Assembly: GCF_017354945.1 (NCBI RefSeq)
Contig: NZ_CP071503.1
Span: 2,170,001-2,234,000, forward strand
Direction: 5' to 3'
DNA from: Shewanella avicenniae
GTDB taxonomy: Bacteria; Pseudomonadota; Gammaproteobacteria; Enterobacterales; Shewanellaceae
DNA: 64,000 bases
Both the position numbers and the translations under genes were made by a program. The notes under the pieces were generated by a model. The model was given only the letters and a program-made list of their open reading frames with translations. It searched no databases and was not told the origin of the DNA. Below, in pieces: positions 37,869 to 48,347 of this stretch (its first letter is position 1; every line of letters begins with the position of its first letter).

Positions 37869-40800
37869 GCTAGAAATAAGCGCTCTCAAAGCTGCAGGCT
37901 TTACCATCTTCGCCATGTAGTGGTAACCACGTTGTTCAACATCATCGATCACCGCTTTATTGGTATTAGCGGTGATCAAAATCCCCGGGAGATACTCGCC
38001 ATAAGCGGCACGGATGGCGTCCATCGCATCAACCCCGTTTTTACCATCGTCAAGATGGTAATCCGCCAACACGATATCCGGTGCAACCCCCTTCAAGCCC
38101 AATTTTATCCGCGCATCATCAATATCGTTAGCGCAAATAACATCGCACTGCCAACGGGTAAGTAAGCTTTCAAGCCCTGCTAAAATGGTTTCTTCGTTAT
38201 CGATACAGAGCACCTTTACACCCGCCAAGGTTTTCACCGCCGCTTGAATCTTATTAAATTTAGGTGCAGAAGCGACTGAGCCCATAGGCACAGAGACAGA
38301 GAACATCGACCCTTTGCCGTGAATTGAATGGACTTTGATATCATGCTCTAGCACCTTGCTGATGCGTTCGGCAATCGCCAAGCCCAGTCCCAACCCATTG
38401 GCGCTCTTTGAGTGCGGGTTATCAATGCGTTTAAATTCTTGGAAAATTGATTTCAGTTGAGCCGGTTCGATGCCGCAGCCGGTATCAAGCACTTGAATTT
38501 CCAATATGCCTTTTCGATGGCGACACCCAATAAGCACCTTACCGCCCTTAGCGTATCGAAAGGCGTTGGTGAGGAAGTTTTGAATGATACGGCGCAACAA
38601 CGCCGGATCTGAATTGACAGTGGCTTTACACGGCACCACCTTAAACCGAATGTGGCTATCAGCCGACATCGCTTCAAACTCAACCGCCATGGTGGAGATT
38701 ATCTCTTCAATAGAGAAATCACGGCGTTTAACATCCACTTTGCCAGAATCCAAGCGCGAAATATCCAGCAGATCAGTAAGCAGTTCACCGGCGTTTTTCA
38801 GCGACACGTTGATGTGGTTGAGTGTCAATTGCACATCGGTTGGCACATTAGGATGCTGATTTAGCGATGCGGTGAACAAGCGTGCAGCATTCAATGGCTG
38901 CATCAAGTCATGCCCCACCGCGGCTAAAAATCGACTTTTAGAGGCGTTTGCCATCTCCTCTTGCGCTTTAGCTTCAAGCAGTTGGCTATTGAGTAACGCC
39001 AATTCGTAGGTACGTTCACGTACCCGCGCCTCCAAGTTTTCATTAGCGGCTTGCAACGCTTTTTGCTGCTCGCGGTATTGGGTAATGTCGGTAAAGGTCA
39101 TTACAAAACCGCCATCCGGCATTGGGTTACCCTGAATTTTAATGACCTTGCCATCTTTGCGTTGCCGCTCAGAGCTATGAGCAGAACCCGCGCGCATATG
39201 ATTCAGCCGCTTTTCTACATGCTCATCAATGCTACCTACACCGCAATAGCCGCGCGCGGCGTTAAATCGAATCACTTTCGCAATCGGCATCCCCGGTTGC
39301 AAAAAGTCTTTTGGATAACGATATAACTCCTCGTAACGATAGTTCCACGCCACTAGATTAAGATCTTTATCGACCACGCTCATCCCTTCATTGGCGTGTT
39401 CAATCGCAGCACGCAGCATATCTTGGCTTAGCAAGACTTGCGATGATGCGTCATCCACCAAGCTAAACACTTCGTCAAGCGCCAAATCACGGCCTTCAAG
39501 TACTGAGTCCATCACCACGGCCGCACTTGAAGCCCCTAACACACCGGCGAGCAGGTGCTCAGTATGATTGATCAATCCACGCGAGGCGGACTTATGCCAA
39601 CTATCACTGCGCACAGCTTCGGGAGAAAAACGTGAAAAGCTTTCATAGGCGCGGGTTGGACTGACGAAGCGACTGGCCAAGATCAGCAAATCTTGCTGAC
39701 TGATCTGTACCGCGCGGCGGTTACCACTGTTTCTCATCTGCCCCGGAATAACAAAGGCACTGGCTTGAATACGGTCAACAACCCCAGCCCGAAACCAAAT
39801 CGAACCGAGGATATAAAAGATAAAGTTGGCGATAAGCGAGGTCAAAATATCGTGAATATTGGGCGTAACATCAGTGAACGTTGACATACCGTGAGTAAAT
39901 AGATCACCTGAAATTGCCGCATCACGAAATAGCAGTACACCCCACAACACAAAACCAACAGCTAAGCCCAGCATCACCCCGGAGCGATTCGCTCGCTTCC
40001 AATAAAGCCCACCAACCACTGCAGGCGCTAACTGCGCAAACGAGCCAAACGCCAACATACCGAGGTGAGATAAAGAATCATTAGTTTGAAAACTAAGATA
40101 GGCCACGTATCCCATCGCTAAAATCAGCACGATAGAAATGCGCCGCACATACAGCAGTTGCGTCGAGAATTGGCTAAAATTACCGCGCTTAATTTGGCCT
40201 GTGCGCAACAATACAGGCACCAACCACTCATTACTGATCATGATACTGATGGTCACCACCGCAACAATCACCATACCGGTTGCCGCCGACATAGTACCCA
40301 ACAGAGCGACCACAGCTAACCACTCTTTTCCCAATGCCAGCGGCAAATTAATCACATAGGTATCGGGTGAAACAGTATCGCCCAGCAGCAACTTCCCTGC
40401 TAACGCCATCGGCCCAACAAAGGCGGCAAATAGCACCAAATACAACGGAAACACCCAGCGCGCTTTACGTAAATTACGCTCATTTTGCGCCTCTACCACC
40501 ATCACATGAAAGATACGTGGCATACAAAGAAATGCTGCCATTCCCACCACAACATCGGGAATAATCGACTCTAGGCGCATGTTAGGATGTTGAATGATGC
40601 CCGCGGTTGATGCTTGCTCCCACAAATTGCCAAAGCCACCAAACACACCGAATACCACCACTACCCCAAGCACGATAAAGGCGGTCAATTTGACCAAAGA
40701 CTCAAAGGCGATGGCAAACATCATACCGGGGTTATGCTCGGTAGCATCGAGCTTGCGAGTACCAAATAGAATGGCAAACACCGCTAACCACACCGAGAGC

Positions 40801-41285
40801 ATTAACGCGACGAGGGTGCCATTGAGCGGTTCGCCTTTAGGTTGAAACAGGTTAAAGCCAAACACCATGGCTTTAAGTTGCAAAGCGATATACGGCATGA
40901 TGCCGAACATCGCAATTAAGGTGATGAATACCGCCAGAGGTTGCGATTTGCCATAGCGAGCCGCAATAAAGTCAGCCACTGAGGTGATATTTTGCGCCTT
41001 AGACACAATCACCATCTTACGCAGCAGCGTGAAACCCACCAAAAACACCAGAATTGGCCCAATGAAAATTGGCACAAACGACCAAAAATCATTTGCAGAT
41101 TGCCCCACCGTACCGAGAAAACTCCAAGACGAACAATAAACAGCGAGACTCAGCGCATAGGTCCAGTGTTGCAGTTTTTTGGTCACATTGCTGAACCATC
41201 GTTCAGCCCCCCACGCCAGCAAACACAGCAGGCAAACATAAAACAGCGCAAAGGCAGCGACCAACCAAGTTAAATTCATCATCAA
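37848..41285 (-). CDS. crbS: CrbS-type SLC5 transporter/hybrid histidine kinase
   Basis: The 1145-residue protein fuses a sodium/solute symporter (about 1-500, roughly 13 helices, 'GTVGQSANDFWSF' near 58-70), a PAS domain (about 610-730, 'HANEGMSVVDKDLNLVAWN'), HisKA ('FLAAVGHDLMQPLNAARLF'), HATPase ('NFLTNAFRYAKGG', 'NGLGLGLAIAERIS') and a C-terminal receiver (about 1020-1140, Asp in 'DIVLADYHLDDG'). This is the CrbS/CbrA layout. In Vibrio and Pseudomonas CrbS works with CrbR to turn on acs; here it is divergent from acs. The likely regulator partner is at 26750-27415. Confidence 0.93.
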   Translation of the reverse strand: MMMNLTWLVAAFALFYVCLLCLLAWGAERWFSNVTKKLQHWTYALSLAVYCSSWSFLGTVGQSANDFWSFVPIFIGPILVFLVGFTLLRKMVIVSKAQNITSVADFIAARYGKSQPLAVFITLIAMFGIMPYIALQLKAMVFGFNLFQPKGEPLNGTLVALMLSVWLAVFAILFGTRKLDATEHNPGMMFAIAFESLVKLTAFIVLGVVVVFGVFGGFGNLWEQASTAGIIQHPNMRLESIIPDVVVGMAAFLCMPRIFHVMVVEAQNERNLRKARWVFPLYLVLFAAFVGPMALAGKLLLGDTVSPDTYVINLPLALGKEWLAVVALLGTMSAATGMVIVAVVTISIMISNEWLVPVLLRTGQIKRGNFSQFSTQLLYVRRISIVLILAMGYVAYLSFQTNDSLSHLGMLAFGSFAQLAPAVVGGLYWKRANRSGVMLGLAVGFVLWGVLLFRDAAISGDLFTHGMSTFTDVTPNIHDILTSLIANFIFYILGSIWFRAGVVDRIQASAFVIPGQMRNSGNRRAVQISQQDLLILASRFVSPTRAYESFSRFSPEAVRSDSWHKSASRGLINHTEHLLAGVLGASSAAVVMDSVLEGRDLALDEVFSLVDDASSQVLLSQDMLRAAIEHANEGMSVVDKDLNLVAWNYRYEELYRYPKDFLQPGMPIAKVIRFNAARGYCGVGSIDEHVEKRLNHMRAGSAHSSERQRKDGKVIKIQGNPMPDGGFVMTFTDITQYREQQKALQAANENLEARVRERTYELALLNSQLLEAKAQEEMANASKSRFLAAVGHDLMQPLNAARLFTASLNQHPNVPTDVQLTLNHINVSLKNAGELLTDLLDISRLDSGKVDVKRRDFSIEEIISTMAVEFEAMSADSHIRFKVVPCKATVNSDPALLRRIIQNFLTNAFRYAKGGKVLIGCRHRKGILEIQVLDTGCGIEPAQLKSIFQEFKRIDNPHSKSANGLGLGLAIAERISKVLEHDIKVHSIHGKGSMFSVSVPMGSVASAPKFNKIQAAVKTLAGVKVLCIDNEETILAGLESLLTRWQCDVICANDIDDARIKLGLKGVAPDIVLADYHLDDGKNGVDAMDAIRAAYGEYLPGILITANTNKAVIDDVEQRGYHYMAKMVKPAALRALISSLVRQRR

Positions 41286-41580
41286 TTCCGTTACAGCATG
41301 AAAGTCAGCTGTTTGTTATTGTTTCTAAAAGTCCAAAGCCCATAAGCTACCGCAAATAGCACAAATGCGAAATATCACTTATGCCACCGATGGTTAGCGC
41401 AAAAAGATGCAGTAAATTTACGTCTAAAAATGGCTTATTCAAGACAATTGTAGCACGTCAAACTAGCCGTTATCTTCTTGAAAAATAAACCTAAAGTATA
41501 AATCGACCAATGTCTAATAGAATGGCATACGGCATACAAACATACTTTTGCGACATGCATCACTGAAATGGAAAGAGTTT
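41286..41580. promoter_or_regulatory. crbS-acs divergent regulatory region
   Basis: This 295-bp AT-rich gap must hold the promoters of both genes. A tandem repeat GGCATACGGCATAC (41524-41537), followed by a further ACATAC, sits 44 bp before the acs start. A TATAAA lies near 41497-41502. I see no other strong palindrome. The repeat could be a regulator-binding element, but this is a guess. Confidence 0.4.
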
Positions 41581-43536
41581 ATGTGCTCACAACCAATGAC
41601 TTATAAAGTGCCGGATTCTGTTGCTTCAAGTGCGTTGATTAATGACGAAAAATACAAACGCATGTATCAAGAATCAATAGTTAATCCAGAAGGATTTTGG
41701 CGCGAACATGGCAAGCGCATCGATTGGATGAAGCCATATACCAAAATCAAGCAAACCTCTTTCGATGATCATAACCTCTCGATTCAGTGGTTTTATGATG
41801 GAACATTGAATGCCAGCGTTAACTGCTTGGATCGCCATCTGGAAAAGAACGGTGACACGGTTGCTATTCTTTGGGAAGGCGATGATGCCAAAGAACAACG
41901 CAAACTGACGTATGCTCAGTTGCATAAAGAAGTATGTAAATTTGCCAACGCGCTGCGCAGTCAAGGCGTACGTCGTGGGGATGTTGTCACCATGTACATG
42001 CCAATGGTGCCAGAAGCGGCCATCGCAATGCTGGCTTGTGCTCGCATCGGTGCGGTGCACTCCGTTGTCTTTGGTGGTTTCTCACCCGACTCCATCGCCT
42101 CACGTATCATCGACGGCAAATCAAAAGTCGTGTTGACCTCAGATGAAGGTTTACGCGGTGGCCGCGCAATTCCACTGAAGCGCAATATTGATGAAGCGCT
42201 ATCTAATCCAGATGTCACCACAGTAGAAAAAGTGATCGTGCTTAAACGTACTGGCAATGACATTAACTGGGTGGAAGGACGTGACGTTTGGTGGCATTCA
42301 CTGACCGAAACAGCTTCAGAATTTTGTGAACCAGAAGAGATGAACGCAGAAGATCCACTGTTTCTGCTGTATACCTCTGGTTCCACCGGTAACCCGAAAG
42401 GTGTGTTACACACCACCGGCGGTTACATGGTTTATGCTTCAATGACCCATGAGTACGTTTTTGATTATCGTCCGGGTGAGGTTTACTGGTGTACCGCTGA
42501 TGTGGGTTGGATTACTGGCCACAGCTATATGGTGTACGGACCGCTGGCGAACTGCGCAACAGTTTTGATCCATGAGGGTGTACCGAACTCACCTAACCCA
42601 GGGCGTTTAGGTGAAATGATTGACCGACATAAAGTCAATATTCTCTACACTGCCCCAACCCTTATTCGTGCATTGATGGCCGAAGGTAAAGAGCAGTTCT
42701 CCGCTTATAAAGGTGATTCCCTGCGCGTAATGGGCTCCGTGGGTGAACCCATCAACCCAGAAGCATGGCGTTGGTATCATGAAGTCATCGGTCATGAAAA
42801 CTGTCCGATTGTGGATACTTGGTGGCAAACCGAAACCGGCGGTATTTTGATTACCCCGCTGCCAGGTGCAACTGACACTAAACCAGGCTCGGCAACGCGA
42901 CCATTCTTTGGGGTTCAACCTGCGTTGGTCGATAACACTGGCGCGATATTGGAAGGGGCAACTGAAGGTAACTTGGTGATTCTGGATTCATGGCCTGGCC
43001 AAATGCGCACCGTTTACGGTGACCATGATCGCTTTGCGCTGACCTACTTCAAGACTTTCCGCGGCATGTATTTTACCGGTGACGGTGCTCGTCGTGATGA
43101 AGACGGTTACTACTGGATTACCGGCCGTGTGGACGATGTTATTAACGTATCGGGTCACCGGTTAGGTACTGCGGAAATTGAAAGCGCGTTGGTTGCCCAC
43201 GATTTAGTCGCTGAAGCCGCCGTTGTTGGTTATCCACATGATATTAAGGGTCAAGGTATCTATGCCTACGTCACCCTGAATAAGGATACCGAGCCATCTG
43301 AAGCGCTTCGTCAAGAGTTACGTCAATGGGTCCGCAAAGAGATTGGTGCATTGGCAACTCCAGATCTCATTCAGTGGGCCACAGGCTTACCGAAGACACG
43401 TTCAGGTAAGATCATGCGTCGCTTCCTGCGTAAGATTGCGGCGAACGAGATCACTAACTTGGGCGACTCTTCTACACTGGCAGATCCAGCGGTTATTGAC
43501 ACTTTGATCGAAACCCGTTTGAACCGTGCAGAATAA
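41581..43536 (+). CDS. acs: Acetyl-CoA synthetase (AMP-forming)
   Basis: Acs activates acetate to acetyl-CoA through acetyl-AMP. The 651-residue product from ATG 41581 has a GGAAAGAG ribosome-binding site 3-10 bp upstream; the longer in-frame start at 41548 is less likely. Motifs: '[19 protein letters not shown]' (P-loop), '[10 protein letters not shown]' (acetate/adenylate site), '[20 protein letters not shown]' (hinge) and '[15 protein letters not shown]' with the acetylatable lysine at about 610. It is divergent from crbS and ends with a strong terminator. Confidence 0.97.
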   Translation: MCSQPMTYKVPDSVASSALINDEKYKRMYQESIVNPEGFWREHGKRIDWMKPYTKIKQTSFDDHNLSIQWFYDGTLNASVNCLDRHLEKNGDTVAILWEGDDAKEQRKLTYAQLHKEVCKFANALRSQGVRRGDVVTMYMPMVPEAAIAMLACARIGAVHSVVFGGFSPDSIASRIIDGKSKVVLTSDEGLRGGRAIPLKRNIDEALSNPDVTTVEKVIVLKRTGNDINWVEGRDVWWHSLTETASEFCEPEEMNAEDPLFLLYTSGSTGNPKGVLHTTGGYMVYASMTHEYVFDYRPGEVYWCTADVGWITGHSYMVYGPLANCATVLIHEGVPNSPNPGRLGEMIDRHKVNILYTAPTLIRALMAEGKEQFSAYKGDSLRVMGSVGEPINPEAWRWYHEVIGHENCPIVDTWWQTETGGILITPLPGATDTKPGSATRPFFGVQPALVDNTGAILEGATEGNLVILDSWPGQMRTVYGDHDRFALTYFKTFRGMYFTGDGARRDEDGYYWITGRVDDVINVSGHRLGTAEIESALVAHDLVAEAAVVGYPHDIKGQGIYAYVTLNKDTEPSEALRQELRQWVRKEIGALATPDLIQWATGLPKTRSGKIMRRFLRKIAANEITNLGDSSTLADPAVIDTLIETRLNRAE

Positions 43537-43551
43537 AATCATTTAGATACC

Positions 43552-43580
43552 AAAAAGCCCTGATTATTCAGGGCTTTTTT
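43552..43580. terminator. Bidirectional terminator between acs and DUF3802 gene
   Basis: AAAAAGCCCTGA (43552-43563), loop TTAT, TCAGGGCTTTTT (43568-43579) and one more T. A perfect 12-bp stem with T runs in both directions between convergent genes. Confidence 0.93.
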
Positions 43581-43617
43581 ATTGCGTTCTATCTTCGGAG
43601 GAGACATACAGACTCGA

Positions 43618-43968
43618 TTACTTGAGCATATCGCTTACTTCTTGATCAAATAGATTCTTAATCAAACCAGAAAACTCACTAATAAAGTGGATCTGCTCGA
43701 TGGTGGCCTTTTGGTGCGCAACCTTGCCCAACACCTCTTCTAAGTCATACACCACTGCATCAATTTCGCGGATCACCGTGTTGCGTTGAGCAAACGATAG
43801 CTCAGGATTTTGGCCACAAATCATAATAATCTGCGCAGCCAACTGCTCCTCAAACAACTCCAGCACTGAACTTTCGCTGGGATCAGTACCCACGACAGTG
43901 AAGAGCGCTAAATTTTCACTCAAATACTGGATTAGATGCGCATATCCATCTTTATCTGTAACCATCAT
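43618..43968 (-). CDS. DUF3802 family protein
   Basis: This small acidic protein (116 residues) has no signal peptide or membrane helix and is predicted to be mostly helical. I recognise the opening 'MVTDKDGYAHLIQYLSENL' and 'LFEEQLAAQIIMICGQNPEL' as DUF3802, found in Shewanella and Vibrio relatives. The function is unknown. Met1 and Met2 are adjacent, so the start is uncertain by one residue. It converges on acs and has no operon partner. Confidence 0.78.
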   Translation of the reverse strand: MMVTDKDGYAHLIQYLSENLALFTVVGTDPSESSVLELFEEQLAAQIIMICGQNPELSFAQRNTVIREIDAVVYDLEEVLGKVAHQKATIEQIHFISEFSGLIKNLFDQEVSDMLK

Positions 43969-44081
43969 TCCTACTCATCAAGAACGTAATCTTACGAAAA
44001 TGGGATAAAATTATTGTAACCATTTCATTATTATTTAGTTAATACCATGACACATTGATCCGGCATAAATTTATCGCGCTT

Positions 44082-44660
44082 TTACTCTGTTCGCTCCAAT
44101 GACAACACAAAATTTATCGGTACAACGCTGAAAATATCGTCCAGTTGACTGATTTTAGCTAACTTTTTTAGACCACTGCTTAATTCGAAGTCATCTAGTG
44201 CCAGTACCACTGGCCGATATGGCACCACCAGCAGCCGCGAAGGTGAAAGTTTGACAATTGTTAAACTTAACCGAAGTCGCTGGGTTATGCCGTGTAGCGA
44301 CAGCGTTGCATCGACATCCAACACCCGTGGCGATGCTACCTCGAGCGCTGACAGCCATTGTGTGGTAATTGACGCGGTTAAATCGACTTTGGGGTATTTG
44401 GAAACTTCAAACAAAACACTACGTAACAAGCCATCGCGCTGTTCAAGGCCTGAGTCAACCGTAGCCAGTGCAATCGACATCGCAAAACGGACGTCATCTT
44501 TTAATGTCGCAGTTTCAATCTGAAAATGATGGGCTTCAGCGATATTCTGTGACTTGATGGACACAGCATAAAGAGAGGAACGTTGCGGATTAAGTTGCCA
44601 ATCTGCCGCATGGACATACGGCAAAACGACACACAATACAGCCGTTAGCCATCTGTACAT
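44082..44660 (-). CDS. YceI family periplasmic protein
   Basis: The 192-residue protein starts with a signal peptide (MYRWLTAVLCVVLPYVHAA, cleavage near residue 18) followed by a YceI-like lipocalin-type beta barrel. Family features are 'WQLNPQRSSLYAVSIKSQ', 'VDSGLEQRDGLLRSVLFEV', 'YPKVDLTASI' and 'DATLSLHGITQRLRL'. YceI proteins bind polyisoprenoid lipids. The sequence is more diverged than E. coli YceI. It stands alone between DUF3802 and the spermidine operon. Confidence 0.85.
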   Translation of the reverse strand: MYRWLTAVLCVVLPYVHAADWQLNPQRSSLYAVSIKSQNIAEAHHFQIETATLKDDVRFAMSIALATVDSGLEQRDGLLRSVLFEVSKYPKVDLTASITTQWLSALEVASPRVLDVDATLSLHGITQRLRLSLTIVKLSPSRLLVVPYRPVVLALDDFELSSGLKKLAKISQLDDIFSVVPINFVLSLERTE

Positions 44661-44760
44661 AACACCCCCTGTGTCAACTGATAGCGCTACGCTAACTAAG
44701 TCTATGGAGAATTAACTTAAAGTTAGTTCACCACTCAGGGGGTTGCAACTCGAGCAATTA

Positions 44761-45402
44761 TTAAGGCGCTAAGCGATCAATCGTCCAACTGTTATCGGCT
44801 TCACGGCTATATAAAAAGCGATCATGCAGTCGCTTTTCACCGCCTTGCCAAAACTCGACTGATTCAGGCTCCACGCGGTATCCACCCCAAAATTTCGGTA
44901 ACGGCACTTCCCCAGCGGCAAACTTGTTTTTCATTTCAACAAACTTGGCTTCAAGGACTTGCCGGGCTGAGATTTTTGAGGATTGATTCGATACCCACGC
45001 GGCAATTTGGCTGTCTTTCGGACGCGAAAGAAAATACTTCAAAACTTCCGCCGAGGATAACTTAGTGGCAGTGCCATTTACTGCCACTTGTCGCTCCAAC
45101 GGATGCCATGGAAATAACAGATTAACGGCGCTGTTATGGGCAATATGCTGCGCTTTGCGACTTTCTAAGTTGGTGAAAAACACAAAGCCTTTTTCATCAA
45201 AGCGCTTTAGTAACACAATGCGTTGAAATGGACGATGTTGCTCATCAACGGTGGCCACCACCATTGCAGTAGGGTCTGTTAATTTGGCGTCCACCGCCTG
45301 CTGCATCCACCGTTCAAACAAGCTAAACGGGCTCGCAGGCAGATCGGAGCGCCGCAAACCGCCTTGGGTATATTCCCGTCGAATATCGCTTAAATCAGAC
45401 AT
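44761..45402 (-). CDS. pdxH: Pyridoxamine 5'-phosphate oxidase
   Basis: PdxH uses FMN and oxygen to convert PNP or PMP into pyridoxal phosphate. The 213-residue protein has the full domain: '[20 protein letters not shown]', '[20 protein letters not shown]' (FMN site), '[20 protein letters not shown]' and the C-terminal signature '[18 protein letters not shown]'. It is the last gene of the speE-speA-speD-pdxH run, 25 bp after speD. SpeA needs PLP, which gives the grouping a metabolic logic. Confidence 0.96.
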   Translation of the reverse strand: MSDLSDIRREYTQGGLRRSDLPASPFSLFERWMQQAVDAKLTDPTAMVVATVDEQHRPFQRIVLLKRFDEKGFVFFTNLESRKAQHIAHNSAVNLLFPWHPLERQVAVNGTATKLSSAEVLKYFLSRPKDSQIAAWVSNQSSKISARQVLEAKFVEMKNKFAAGEVPLPKFWGGYRVEPESVEFWQGGEKRLHDRFLYSREADNSWTIDRLAP

Positions 45403-45427
45403 GTTATTCCCTTTGCATCCTGGCGGA

Positions 45428-46357
45428 TTAAAGTTCGGTCGGCTGCAAATATTGATGTTCGCAGCGTTGATAGTGGCTAAAGTGTAGCGCGTAACCCTGT
45501 TCCATCGTTAAGCTGCATTGGCCTAAGCGCACATGAGCCGGATAATCTTGCGTCATCGGTGCAGCGTTAAAGCCAATCACATCCCACGCCCCCGGTGCCA
45601 ATGCATGTAATAACGTCGCGAAAATATCGACATTCTGCTTGGTCAAATCGAGATTGGTCTCAAAACTAACGTAAGAAGTATCTTCTTGCGGTGTCACGTG
45701 AATGGTGAAGTAGTCTTTACCTCTGATCCCATTGACCGAGTAACCAAACGGCTCAAATAGAAAATCATCGATGGCAAAATCCCCCAGCAGCTGATTAAGC
45801 TGCAAGCGTTGACGCACGCCGTCGATCGTTTGTCTTGAAGAGGTTAGATACTGCGCGGTCTCTCCGCCAATATGGTACATCAACAACTCATTGGTGATGT
45901 CGCCTTGCTCAGCGGCGTAGGGTCTGTCGCTATAAAAAATATAGTGATGATGAGAGTCCAGATGGCCAAAGCGGTACGCTTTACCTGAGATTTTTTCACG
46001 CAACAGCTTCAGGTCGTCTTCGAATGAAGAAGCCTGTAGATGCGCCAAATATTCATTTTTACGCTGATAACTAGCAAAGGCGATCGCCTCAACACCAAGC
46101 GTATCAATAAACAGCGTCGCCGCATGAACCAAGGTTGTGGTGCCACAAGTGAGCATCAAAAAGTGATCATCCCAGACAAACAGACTGGATTCACTTAACA
46201 GATAGGCATCGCAATACTCATTGCTAACCGACGACAGGATCTCTGCGTTAGCTTTGCTCACCATGGATTGCCAAAACGGCCGACCAAGTGAACGCAGCGA
46301 TGGCGTATCCTGCGTCACAATGATTTCGATTTTTTTCTCTGAACCTTCAAAAAACAT
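45428..46357 (-). CDS. speD: S-adenosylmethionine decarboxylase proenzyme, eukaryotic type
   Basis: The enzyme decarboxylates SAM to supply aminopropyl groups for spermidine. At 309 residues it is the long, eukaryote-like form, not the E. coli or short archaeal type. It opens with '[12 protein letters not shown]', like human AMD1 'FFEGTEKLLEV'. The self-cleavage site is '[10 protein letters not shown]', between Glu56 and Ser57, where Ser57 becomes pyruvoyl; 'LTCGTT' holds the conserved Cys, and '[20 protein letters not shown]' the processing Ser and His. It sits between speA and pdxH. The type is clear from the motifs; how common it is in this genus I cannot check. Confidence 0.93.
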   Translation of the reverse strand: MFFEGSEKKIEIIVTQDTPSLRSLGRPFWQSMVSKANAEILSSVSNEYCDAYLLSESSLFVWDDHFLMLTCGTTTLVHAATLFIDTLGVEAIAFASYQRKNEYLAHLQASSFEDDLKLLREKISGKAYRFGHLDSHHHYIFYSDRPYAAEQGDITNELLMYHIGGETAQYLTSSRQTIDGVRQRLQLNQLLGDFAIDDFLFEPFGYSVNGIRGKDYFTIHVTPQEDTSYVSFETNLDLTKQNVDIFATLLHALAPGAWDVIGFNAAPMTQDYPAHVRLGQCSLTMEQGYALHFSHYQRCEHQYLQPTEL

Positions 46358-46411
46358 GTTCCGTACCTGATATGAGCCGCCAAATCGCGGCTCTAAACCA
46401 AATTCACGCTA

Positions 46412-48325
46412 TCAAGCAAAGTCTTCCAAGTAGGTGTAACCCTTAATACCGAGATGTAATTCTTCTAAGATTGAAGCGCGTTCATCTTCTTCAATATGGG
46501 TATTCACCAATTCTTCGTATGTGCGCATAAACGACACGGCATCTAAGTTCACGTAACGTAACACGTCAGCTACGGTATCGCCGGCGAATACCGTTTCGAT
46601 ATTTGGCAAACCGTTTTCATCTACGCGCACCACTGCTGAGTTGGTATCGCCAAACAAGTTATGAAGGTCACCCAAAATCTCTTGGTACGCCCCCACCAAG
46701 AAGAAGCCCAGCAAATACGGGCTTTCAGCGCTCCATGCAGGCACTGGCAGTGTTGTTTCAATCCCTTGACCATCTACGTACTGATCGATAGTACCGTCGG
46801 AGTCACAGGTAATGTCCAGCATCACGGCACGGCGCTCTGGCGCCTTGTCCAAACCACTGAGAGGCAGTACCGGGAAGACTTGATCAATACCCCAAGCATC
46901 AGGCAACGACTGGAACAATGAGAAGTTAACGAAGAACTTATCCGCCAGCTTTTCGTTCAGCTCATCAATAATTGGGCGATGGTAGCGATTCTTAGGGCTC
47001 ATCATCCCTTGCAGCTCATGGCAAACACGCAGGTTGGTCTGTTCCGCCCATGCGCGCTGCTCAAGGCTTAATTGCCCTAAGGCGAACAATGAATGTGCTT
47101 CTGCCAAGTCAGACTGCGAGTCGTGGAAGATCTCAATCAATGCACGGCTATCGCCACGTTCACGAATGTCAGTCCAAGATTGCCACATGTTGTGCAGCAG
47201 TTGTGGCGCATCTTCTTCTGGCTCAGTGATCACTTCTGGCGCATAAGCTTCAGTACCAATCACGTCGGCAATCAATACGGCGTGGTGGGCGGTTAAGTAA
47301 CGACCAGATTCGGAAATCAACCGAGGTACAGGCTGTTCGTATTCCGCACACACGTCAGCCAAGGTACTGACGATGTTGTTGGCGTACTCAGTCAAACCAT
47401 AGTTCATTGAGTTATTACTTTGGCTACGAGTACCGTCGTAATCCACCGCCAAACCACCACCAACGTCAAAGCAGTTAATTTGCGCCCCCAGCTTACGCAG
47501 TTCGCAATAGAAACGTGCCGCTTCACCGACACCATGGCGAATATCGCGGATGTTGGCAATTTGCGATCCCAAATGGAAGTGCAGCAGTTGCAGTGATTCG
47601 AGCATATCGTTTTCTTTCAGCTCATCGATCACTTTTAACACTTGCGCCGCAGACAGACCGAATTTTGACTTCTCGCCACCGCTGGCTTGCCATTTGCCTT
47701 TGCCTTGGAATGCCAAACGCGCACGCAGACCAAGACGAGGGGTCACGCCCAGCTCTTTTGCTTCACGCAGTACAATCTTCAGCTCAGACATCTTCTCGAG
47801 CACGATATACACTTTATGGCCGAGCTTTTCGCCAATCAGCGCCAAGCGAATGTATTCTTTATCTTTGTAGCCATTACACACAATCACAGAGCTGGCTTTT
47901 TGCGCCATCGCCAGTACCGCCATCAACTCTGGCTTACTGCCGGCTTCTAGGCCTAACTGAGACACCACTTTGCTCTTTTGGCTGGCAATGATCTCTTCAA
48001 CAACAGACTGCTGCTGGTTCACTTTAATTGGATAAACCAACAGATAGTCTGAGCCATAGTCATAACGCTCAATCGCTTGGTTAAACGCCTGACACAAGTT
48101 GTCTACGCGTTGACACAAGATCTGCGGAAAACGCACCAACACTGGCATGCTCACGCCAGCTTTCACCATATCTTTGGCCAGCTCGTTTAAGCTGATCCGG
48201 CTGTTGGAATTTGCTGGTTCAGGCGAAACTGTCACTTCACCTTCATCGTTAACCCCATAAAATCCCTGACTCCAGTACGCAACGTTATATCCGGTACGGG
48301 CATCATCAATCGACCAATCACTCAT
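46412..48325 (-). CDS. speA: Biosynthetic arginine decarboxylase
   Basis: SpeA converts arginine to agmatine. The 637-residue PLP enzyme has a fold-type III barrel: the PLP lysine is in '[18 protein letters not shown]' near residue 100, '[13 protein letters not shown]' and '[14 protein letters not shown]' line the site, and '[18 protein letters not shown]' is in the C-terminal barrel. The length matches E. coli SpeA (658). It begins 22 bp after speE and is followed by speD. No agmatinase gene (speB) is nearby, so the step from agmatine to putrescine must be encoded elsewhere. Confidence 0.97.
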   Translation of the reverse strand: MSDWSIDDARTGYNVAYWSQGFYGVNDEGEVTVSPEPANSNSRISLNELAKDMVKAGVSMPVLVRFPQILCQRVDNLCQAFNQAIERYDYGSDYLLVYPIKVNQQQSVVEEIIASQKSKVVSQLGLEAGSKPELMAVLAMAQKASSVIVCNGYKDKEYIRLALIGEKLGHKVYIVLEKMSELKIVLREAKELGVTPRLGLRARLAFQGKGKWQASGGEKSKFGLSAAQVLKVIDELKENDMLESLQLLHFHLGSQIANIRDIRHGVGEAARFYCELRKLGAQINCFDVGGGLAVDYDGTRSQSNNSMNYGLTEYANNIVSTLADVCAEYEQPVPRLISESGRYLTAHHAVLIADVIGTEAYAPEVITEPEEDAPQLLHNMWQSWTDIRERGDSRALIEIFHDSQSDLAEAHSLFALGQLSLEQRAWAEQTNLRVCHELQGMMSPKNRYHRPIIDELNEKLADKFFVNFSLFQSLPDAWGIDQVFPVLPLSGLDKAPERRAVMLDITCDSDGTIDQYVDGQGIETTLPVPAWSAESPYLLGFFLVGAYQEILGDLHNLFGDTNSAVVRVDENGLPNIETVFAGDTVADVLRYVNLDAVSFMRTYEELVNTHIEEDERASILEELHLGIKGYTYLEDFA

Positions 48326-48347
48326 TATATTCAGCCTGTGATAGTGG

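Noticed and set aside
41961..42416. 151-codon minus-strand frame within acs
   Set aside because: Antisense shadow of highly conserved acs codons; no family resemblance.
47515..47991. 158-codon plus-strand frame within speA
   Set aside because: Antisense to conserved arginine decarboxylase sequence; composition rich in Cys, Ser, Arg and His is typical of a shadow frame.
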